Origin: Gemmatimonadota bacterium
GTDB lineage: Bacteria; Gemmatimonadota; Gemmatimonadetes; Longimicrobiales; Longimicrobiaceae
Direction of reading: 5' to 3'
Length of the DNA: 5,313 nucleotides
Assembly: GCA_019348475.1 (NCBI GenBank)
Contig: JAHWJJ010000344.1
Span: 1-5,313, forward strand
The number at the start of each line of letters is the position of its first letter. Position 1 is the first letter of the stretch. Positions 1-4,273 of the stretch are shown here, piece by piece. Both the position numbers and the translations under genes were made by a program. The notes beneath the pieces were generated by a model that saw nothing but the letters and a program-made list of their open reading frames with translations, did no database searches and was not told where the DNA came from.

Positions 1-6
1 TAAATT

Positions 7-99
7 TCACGCGGAGGGCGCGGAGGAAAAGGGAGAGGACGCGGAGAGCTCCGTCCGTTCTCCGCGTCCTCACTCCCCTCCTCCGCGTCCTCCGCGTGA
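7..99. repeat. 41-bp imperfect inverted repeat built from ACGCGGAGG units
   Basis: The left arm (7-47) and the reverse complement of the right arm (59-99) align without gaps at 35 of 41 positions. The spacer is 11 nt (48-58). Each arm contains the motif CGCGGAG several times; on the right arm it reads TCCGCGTCCT at 61-70 and 82-91, with a further TCCGCGTGAT at 91-100. The structure lies about 240 nt beyond the protease stop codon. A single strand would fold into a long stem-loop. It could act as a two-way transcription terminator or belong to a dispersed REP-like intergenic repeat family. I recall similar GC-rich repeats between genes in Longimicrobium-type genomes, but that is memory, not a search result. 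Confidence 0.75.
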
Positions 100-253
100 T
101 GCTTTTAGGGGTCTGCGCAGAAGACCAGGGGATCTGGTGGTACACGGATGGCACGGCGGGGACCGGGCAGTAGATCGTCCCCTCCTCCGCGCCCTCTACC
201 TGAGAACGGGTCTTCTTTGAGGGTTGGCCATGGACGGGGCGCAGCGGTAACGA

Positions 254-290
254 AGGCGGGGCGGAGCACCGTGCGTGCTCCGCCCCGCCT
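254..290 (-). terminator. Strong hairpin, likely terminator of the protease gene
   Basis: The arms at 254-269 and 275-290 are perfect reverse complements over 16 bp, with a 5-nt loop (270-274). The stem is very GC-rich (core GGCGGGGCGGAGCAC). It begins 51 nt after the protease stop codon, in the direction of transcription. The bases that follow on the minus strand (TTCGTTACC) form only a weak U-rich tail, so it is not a textbook intrinsic terminator, although GC-rich bacteria often use hairpins with poor U tracts. It may also protect the 3' end of the mRNA. Confidence 0.75.
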
Positions 291-341
291 GCCGTCCGCC
301 TCACGGCGTTCCACCGCTCGGCCGGAGCGTCGGGCCTGGAG

Positions 342-2312
342 CTACTGGATGCAGAGCGCTCCCGACGGGCACGGCGCCTGTACCCAGATCTGGTCGGACG
401 AGACGGAATCGTCCGGCCCCTGCGTTCCCGTCAGGCGCAGGTAGAAGTTTTCACCCGAATATACGTAGGTGCTGAAGGTGCTCCCCGTCCCGGCCGCGTA
501 CCAGGTGAAGCCGTCCCAGCTGCGCTCCCAGGTGTACGACGGCGTCTGCACGCCGCCCGAGCTGTAGGCCGTCCAGGTGTAGGTGCCCTCGGAGGTCAGG
601 TACGTGGGCCCGTCGATGTACACGCTGAACCGGCCCACCAGCGCACGGTACGCGTTCACCTTGCCGCGGCCGAACCGCGTGGACGCGCCCCAGTAGTTCG
701 CCCCGTCGTACACGCGCGACTTGGCCTGCGACCCGGTCAGCGCGGACTCGCGGGCCAGGAGCAGCGAGAACACGCCCGCCACCTGCGGCGCCGCCGCCGA
801 AGTGCCCGAGAAGGTGCTGGTGTAGTCGATGTTGCCGCCCGGGCCGTCGTTGCACCCGCGCGTCCCCAGCAGGTCCGTGCTCACCACGTCGCCCACGCAG
901 CCACCGGTGTAGTGGCCGCTGGGCGCCACCAGGTCCAGCTCCGAGCCTTCGGGGCTGTAGTTGGTCAGCTGGCCGTTGCGGTTGATGGCGCCCACCGCCA
1001 CCGAGGCGGCAAGGGTGGCCGGATACCGCACCGGGCCCACGTATCCGCCGTCGCGGTTGGAGGTGTTGCCACCCGCGAACACGAACACCGCGCCCTTGCC
1101 GCTGCGGCCCTGGGCGGTGCCGTCGTTGATCGCGTTGGTGATGGCGTTGCTGCCCGCGCCTCCGGTCCAGCTGTTGTTGAGCACCTGGGCGCCCCTCCAG
1201 TACCACGCGAAGTTCAGCCCATCGGCGATCTGCGTGGCCGACGCGGCCATCCCGCAGCGGAAGATGCGGATGGGGACGATGACGACGCCCGGCGCCGCCC
1301 CGGCGCCGCCGATGCCGTTGTTGTGCTGCTGGAGGATGGTGCCCGCGACCATCGTCCCATGGCTGTCGCCGCTGCACTCCGGGTTTTCGGCGTAGTAGTT
1401 GTTGATGCCGAAGGCGTCGTAGCCCCAGGTGACCTGCCCGTTGAAATCCGGATGGGCGGCCTCGACGCCGTCGTCCACCACGGCGATGTGGAACCCGCCG
1501 GTGCTGGGCGCCCACGCGCCAGTGGTGAGGTCCCACGCGTGCACGGCGTTGATGTCCACGCGAACCCCGTTCAGCCGCGTCTCGTTGCGCAGGTAGTACT
1601 GCTGCGGAAAGTACGGGTCCGAAGGAATGTACTGCCGCTCGCGGTCCGACACGTTGTCGGGGTCCGCCCACGCCACCTTGGGATGCCGGTCCAGCGCCGC
1701 CGCCACCGCCAGCGGGTCCGTCTGCGGGCCATACTCCAGCCAGTAGCTGAACGCTCCCTTCGAGGGATCAGGCTCGCGGATGATCCGCGTTCCGAACCGG
1801 GCGGCGATGGCCTGGATCTCTGCGCGGCTGGTCCCTTCGCGAAAGCTCACGCCCACGCGGTTCAGCAGGAGCATCTGCGCCCGGGCGCCGCGGGTGCGGT
1901 AGCCCACCGCCGCGAACTGGAATCGCGCGTCCTGGCGCAGGCGGTCGCGCGCTTCCAGCGCGCGCGCCCGGGAAGTAGACGCCGGCAGGGTGATCAGCAC
2001 GTGCCCCGCCGCCTGGGGAAGCTGCAGGTTCGACAGGGGCGTGATTCCCAGCCCGGCGAGCACCTCGCCGGCAGCCGCGGCCGCGTTGGGGAGCCGCGAA
2101 GCCACCACCAGCTCGGTGGGCTCCACGTCCAGCAGGATCCGCTCGCCCTGGTGGTAGTAGAACGGCGTCTCGTCGGAGGGGCCGCCGTCCGACACCGCCT
2201 GGCTGGGATCTCCCGGCTCCATCGGGGGCTCCATGTCGGAGCAGGCCGAGGTTCCGGCGGCAAGCGCGAGGGCCAGCGCCATCCACCGGTTGCAGAACTT
2301 ACGTTTTCTCAT
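342..2312 (-). CDS. Exported S8 (subtilisin-family) serine protease, probable lipoprotein, with C-terminal Ig-like domain
   Basis: The product is a 656-residue secreted endopeptidase of the subtilase family. The N-terminus (MRKRK, then a hydrophobic run ALALALAAG) is a signal peptide ending at TSAC24, a loose lipobox, so lipid attachment at C24 is likely but not certain. Residues about 50-225 form a propeptide. Its second half (about 148-222, VGVSFREG to WADPDNV) resembles the inhibitor/chaperone prodomain of S8 enzymes, and its first half may be a divergent copy. The catalytic core spans about 255-560. It has Asp280 in VVDDGV, His318 in SHGTMVAG, oxyanion Asn416 in AGGN and Ser505 in SGTSAAAP, so it should be active. 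Residues about 562-646 look like an Ig/PKD-type beta domain. Six cysteines follow the signal peptide, in the order 313, 353, 472, 487, 648 and 654, and could form disulfides. I chose the ATG at 2312 because GGAGA lies 8 nt upstream and the signal peptide begins there; the frame opens earlier, at a GTG (2426), which would add 38 residues ahead of the signal. It is probably transcribed alone. Confidence 0.96.
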   Translation of the reverse strand: MRKRKFCNRWMALALALAAGTSACSDMEPPMEPGDPSQAVSDGGPSDETPFYYHQGERILLDVEPTELVVASRLPNAAAAAGEVLAGLGITPLSNLQLPQAAGHVLITLPASTSRARALEARDRLRQDARFQFAAVGYRTRGARAQMLLLNRVGVSFREGTSRAEIQAIAARFGTRIIREPDPSKGAFSYWLEYGPQTDPLAVAAALDRHPKVAWADPDNVSDRERQYIPSDPYFPQQYYLRNETRLNGVRVDINAVHAWDLTTGAWAPSTGGFHIAVVDDGVEAAHPDFNGQVTWGYDAFGINNYYAENPECSGDSHGTMVAGTILQQHNNGIGGAGAAPGVVIVPIRIFRCGMAASATQIADGLNFAWYWRGAQVLNNSWTGGAGSNAITNAINDGTAQGRSGKGAVFVFAGGNTSNRDGGYVGPVRYPATLAASVAVGAINRNGQLTNYSPEGSELDLVAPSGHYTGGCVGDVVSTDLLGTRGCNDGPGGNIDYTSTFSGTSAAAPQVAGVFSLLLARESALTGSQAKSRVYDGANYWGASTRFGRGKVNAYRALVGRFSVYIDGPTYLTSEGTYTWTAYSSGGVQTPSYTWERSWDGFTWYAAGTGSTFSTYVYSGENFYLRLTGTQGPDDSVSSDQIWVQAPCPSGALCIQ

Positions 2313-2320
2313 CCGCGTGG

Positions 2321-2325
2321 TCTCC
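2321..2325 (-). promoter_or_regulatory. Ribosome binding site deciding the protease start
   Basis: On the minus strand the sequence GGAGA lies 8 nt before the ATG at 2312, a normal Shine-Dalgarno distance. It supports that ATG over the in-frame GTG at 2426. Translation from the ATG also puts the basic residues and hydrophobic core of a signal peptide at the extreme N-terminus. Confidence 0.7.
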
Positions 2326-2340
2326 AGAAAGGGGGTTGTG

Positions 2341-2359
2341 GTCCCGTGGGGGCCGGGAC
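2341..2359 (-). promoter_or_regulatory. Small stem-loop in the protease 5' leader
   Basis: GTCCCG at 2341-2346 and CGGGAC at 2354-2359 are perfect reverse complements over 6 bp with a 7-nt loop. If the promoter listed next is right, the transcript would start near 2361, so this stem would sit almost at the 5' end of the mRNA, about 28 nt before the start codon and clear of the ribosome binding site. Such stems can protect a transcript from 5'-end decay. Six base pairs in GC-rich DNA can also arise by chance. Confidence 0.35.
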
Positions 2360-2367
2360 GCTCCCCG

Positions 2368-2396
2368 AAAATGTCAGCATCAGACTGCGGCGTCAA
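2368..2396 (-). promoter_or_regulatory. Candidate sigma70-type promoter of the protease
   Basis: Read on the minus strand, TTGACG (2391-2396) matches five of six bases of the -35 consensus. It is followed by a 17-nt spacer and CATTTT (2368-2373), a weak -10 element matching three of six bases of TATAAT. The spacing is ideal and the site lies in a locally AT-richer patch. Transcription would start near 2361 and leave a leader of about 50 nt. The -10 element is poor, so the call is tentative. Confidence 0.45.
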
Positions 2397-2483
2397 GTAG
2401 CGTCCTAAAAAGTGTTTGTCGTACACATCAGCGAGCCCCGCGTCCGCCTGTGTTTCCTGGGGAGACGTGCGCCAGGGCGCCCA

Positions 2484-2509
2484 TTCTGCTGCGGGATTTC
2501 GCAGCAGAA
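2484..2509. repeat. Perfect 10-bp inverted repeat
   Basis: TTCTGCTGCG (2484-2493) and CGCAGCAGAA (2500-2509) are exact reverse complements with a 6-nt loop (GGATTT). Neither strand has a T tract after the stem, so it is not a standard intrinsic terminator. It lies about 90 nt upstream of the candidate protease -35 box and about 480 nt past the TPR stop. It may be a regulator-binding site, a weak terminator of read-through from the upstream operon, or a member of a dispersed intergenic repeat. Confidence 0.6.
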
Positions 2510-2676
2510 GGCCGCCTGGGCTGCGCGGACGAGGGCGGTCCGCGCCGTGGCTGATCGGCGCTTGTTACGTCCTGTTCAGTGCGTGTACCCGGTAGCCGTC
2601 GCATCTGGGATTGACGCGGCGCGCTCCTCCGGAACGACGGGCAGCCGCGAACCGCAGGCGGCTCGATCTTCGCGGA

Positions 2677-2991
2677 TTACACGATTCCAGCCGGGCGCCG
2701 CGTGGCGTGACCAGCAGCAGAAGGACAGGGAGGGCCAGCATCTGCCGCGCCTCCTTCGCCTGCGGGTGGTGCGGCCCAGACAGCCGGAGCCTGGCCACAC
2801 ACGCGGGTGGCGGTGGAGCATGCCTCCACCCGCCGGCCCCACGAATCCCAGAAGCGCGTGGCCCGAACACCGGGTCGGGGTACTCGGCCAGCCAGCGGCG
2901 CGGCTCCCGCTCCGCCAGGTGCGGGCCGCCGGGCCAGGATCATCTGGCGCGCCGCCCCGGGCGAGGGGCCGCGCTCCTCCGGCGCGATCAT
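2677..2991 (-). pseudogene. Possible frameshifted remnant of a small gene coupled to the TPR gene
   Basis: An ATG at 2989-2991 overlaps the TPR stop codon (shared ATGA), a usual arrangement for translational coupling. From it, 23 codons in a row end in G or C (MIAPEERGPSPGAARQMILA, then RRP, to about 2923). That bias then moves one frame over for about 20 codons (PHLAEREPRRWLAEYPDPVF, to about 2868) and returns to the first frame (TRFWDSWGRRVEA, to about 2820). Coding-like sequence then reappears in the second frame (GPHHPQAKEARQ, then a hydrophobic MLALPVLLLLV run). The simplest reading is a small gene, perhaps with a membrane segment, broken by several single-base indels. Sequencing errors at CCC and GGG runs, or chance in GC-rich DNA, are alternatives. 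I do not recognise the product. The uninterrupted first frame ends at 2677. Confidence 0.35.
2803..2833. repeat. Nested hairpin around a GGTGGAG/CTCCACC stem
   Basis: Two alternative stems are possible in the same stretch. GCGGGTGG (2803-2810) can pair with CCACCCGC (2826-2833) over 8 bp. GGTGGAG (2812-2818) can pair with CTCCACC (2824-2830) over 7 bp around the loop CATGC. They overlap and so exclude each other. The site lies about 155 nt past the TPR stop codon on the transcript. It could act as the AAA+/TPR operon terminator, but no U tract follows, so this is a weak call. Confidence 0.35.
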
Positions 2992-4244
2992 CCGCCCCGC
3001 AGGTTCACTCCCCACGACGTGACCACCACCCCCAGCAGAACGATCAGGGAGATGTCGTTCGCGGCGCGCATCCCCTGCGCCGCAAGGACCACCGTCAGCG
3101 CGGCCAGCGCGTACAGGCCGATGGTGACCCCCGTCATCACCCGGGTGGGGCGGCCGCGGGGGCCCTGGAAGGTGGCGGCCAGGGGAATCAGGAGGGCGGC
3201 GAACATGAGCGCGCCGGTCTCCATCCACCCCGCGCCGGTCGCCAGCGCCGCCGCCGTCAGCGCGGCCGCCGCCGCCACCCCGGCCGCCATCCACCCGCCC
3301 GACCGCCGCTGCTCCGGCGACAGCACGTAGCGCCCGTCGGCGCTGGCCAGGAGAACGGCGTTGAAGATCTGCGGCGCCGTCCAGGAGAGGAGGACGAAGG
3401 CCACGTACGCGATCATCAGCGGGGCCAGCCAGGGCGCCAGCCCGGGGTTGGTCTGCGACGCGGTGCGGGCGATGCGGTAGCCGAACCATCCGCCCAGGAT
3501 CACCATCCACCGCGTGCGGGCCGGCAGGCGGTTCATCCACAGAAAGTACCGCAGCATGCCGGCGTACAGCGGGTTGCGCGCCTTCATCGCCTCCGCCAGC
3601 CCCTCGCGCGCCCACTCGCTCTGCGGGTCCAGCCGCAGCGACTCGCGAAAGTGGGCCAGCGCGCCGACCCGGTCGCCGCGGTGCAGCAGCGCCCACCCCT
3701 GGTTGGCGTGCGTGTGGCTGTTCTCCGGATCGCGCGCCAGCGCCCCCTGCAGGGCGGCGCCCGCCTCGTCCTTTCGCCCCAGGTGCACCAGCGCCGTCGC
3801 CCGCAGGTTGGCGGCGCCGGCGTGGGTGGGGTCCACGGCCAGCGCCTGGTCCGCCGCGTCCAGCGCTTCGTGCCAGCGGCGGCGCCCCAGGTGCGCGGCG
3901 GCCAGGACTACGTGGTGTTCCGCGTCGTCGGGGTCGATGCGGATGGCCTGCTCCGCCGCCCGCTGCGCGTCGTCCCACCGCTCCGCCTCAATGTGGACGT
4001 GCGCCTCGGCGTAGTGCGGAAAGGGATCGTCCGGCGCCAGCCCCACCGCGGCGCGCGCCTCGGCCAGCGCCTCGGCGCGGCGGGGCTCCTGCTCCGCCAG
4101 CACCAGCGCCAGCAGGGCGTGCGTGTCGGCGTCGTGCGGGTCCGCAGCCAGGGCCAGGCGGTACTCGCGCTCGGCAAGCTCGGCGCGGCCCTGCTGGGCC
4201 AGCAGCCAGCCGCGCTGCCGGGGCGCGGCGGTCGGGTCGCTCAT
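2988..4244 (-). CDS. TPR-repeat protein with C-terminal multi-pass membrane region
   Basis: The product has 418 residues. Residues about 8-210 form six tandem tetratricopeptide repeats of about 34 residues. They are recognisable by the recurring pattern ending in AL..DP (ALAADPHD, VGLAPDD, IRIDPDD, LAVDPT, LARDPEN, LRLDPQS). TPRs are helical scaffolds that bind other proteins. A conserved-looking linker (NPLYAGMLRYFLWMNRLP, about 224-241) leads into a hydrophobic half with about five or six likely membrane helices, near 247-260, 270-289, 317-337, 343-358, 370-389 and 397-412. The TPR part therefore probably faces the cytoplasm, anchored at the inner membrane. The gene follows the AAA+ gene by 29 nt, probably in one operon, so the ATPase is the obvious candidate partner. 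The ATG at 4244 was chosen because the first TPR begins directly after it; no Shine-Dalgarno precedes it. I recall similar uncharacterised TPR-membrane proteins in several phyla, but no defined function. Confidence 0.93.
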   Translation of the reverse strand: MSDPTAAPRQRGWLLAQQGRAELAEREYRLALAADPHDADTHALLALVLAEQEPRRAEALAEARAAVGLAPDDPFPHYAEAHVHIEAERWDDAQRAAEQAIRIDPDDAEHHVVLAAAHLGRRRWHEALDAADQALAVDPTHAGAANLRATALVHLGRKDEAGAALQGALARDPENSHTHANQGWALLHRGDRVGALAHFRESLRLDPQSEWAREGLAEAMKARNPLYAGMLRYFLWMNRLPARTRWMVILGGWFGYRIARTASQTNPGLAPWLAPLMIAYVAFVLLSWTAPQIFNAVLLASADGRYVLSPEQRRSGGWMAAGVAAAAALTAAALATGAGWMETGALMFAALLIPLAATFQGPRGRPTRVMTGVTIGLYALAALTVVLAAQGMRAANDISLIVLLGVVVTSWGVNLRGG

Positions 4245-4273
4245 GGGGTGGTGAGGGGGAAGGGGAAGGGGGA
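4245..4273. other. G-free mRNA spacer with G-quadruplex potential on the opposite strand
   Basis: The 29-nt gap between the AAA+ stop and the TPR start has only C, T and A on the mRNA (minus) strand. It therefore cannot carry a Shine-Dalgarno sequence. On the plus strand, which is the template, it has G runs at 4245-4248, 4255-4259, 4262-4265 and 4268-4272, separated by 6, 2 and 2 nt. Four runs of at least four G with short loops fit the usual quadruplex motif. It may affect transcription through the operon or set the ratio of the two proteins. Function is inferred only from composition. Confidence 0.6.

Larger units (their letters stand above)
1..341. other. Gene-free stretch downstream of the protease
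   Basis: No convincing gene is visible here. Both strands have short open frames, but they are Arg/Pro/Gly-rich, have no ribosome binding site and resemble no protein I know. The stretch holds a 41-bp imperfect inverted repeat at the left end and a 16-bp perfect hairpin close to the protease stop codon, both listed separately. Between them (100-253) I see only a 10-bp palindrome, TCTGCGCAGA, at 112-121, which is too short to interpret. Confidence 0.6.
2313..2987. other. Long stretch between protease and TPR gene without an intact gene
   Basis: No intact gene with normal codon use is visible on either strand. The part next to the protease (2313-2426) is its leader and promoter region. A perfect 10-bp inverted repeat is at 2484-2509. 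The part next to the TPR gene (about 2677-2987) has pieces of coding-like sequence in changing frames, listed as a possible pseudogene, and contains a hairpin at 2803-2833. Between 2510 and 2676 the only thing of note is the tail of a small open frame (2565-2741), discussed under findings. Open plus-strand frames here run on into the antisense of the TPR gene and look like compositional artefacts. Confidence 0.6.

Noticed and set aside
7..99. CRISPR array from the repeated CGCGGAG motif
   Set aside because: The units are about 10 bp, not regularly spaced, and arranged as an inverted rather than direct repeat, with no spacers.
148..444. 98-codon open frame on the plus strand
   Set aside because: It crosses the terminator hairpin and the 3' end of the protease in antisense, has no ribosome binding site, and is Arg/Ser/Pro-rich without recognisable features.
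912..2408. 498-codon open frame on the plus strand
   Set aside because: It is entirely antisense to the protease gene, is His/Arg/Ala-rich and resembles no family. The protease frame on the other strand has full catalytic motifs, so this is a composition shadow.
2313..2426. GTG at 2426 as start of the protease
   Set aside because: It would put 38 hydrophilic residues before a clear signal peptide, has no ribosome binding site and would overlap the candidate promoter.
2407..2426. Intrinsic terminator on the minus strand (GTGT/ACAC stem followed by TTTTT)
   Set aside because: The stem is only 4 bp with a 7-nt loop, too weak to call, although the T run is real.
2677..3978. 433-codon frame on the minus strand
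   Set aside because: Above 2991 it overlaps the TPR gene in another frame with Arg/Gly/Pro-rich sequence. Only its last part, after the TPR stop, may hold a gene remnant.
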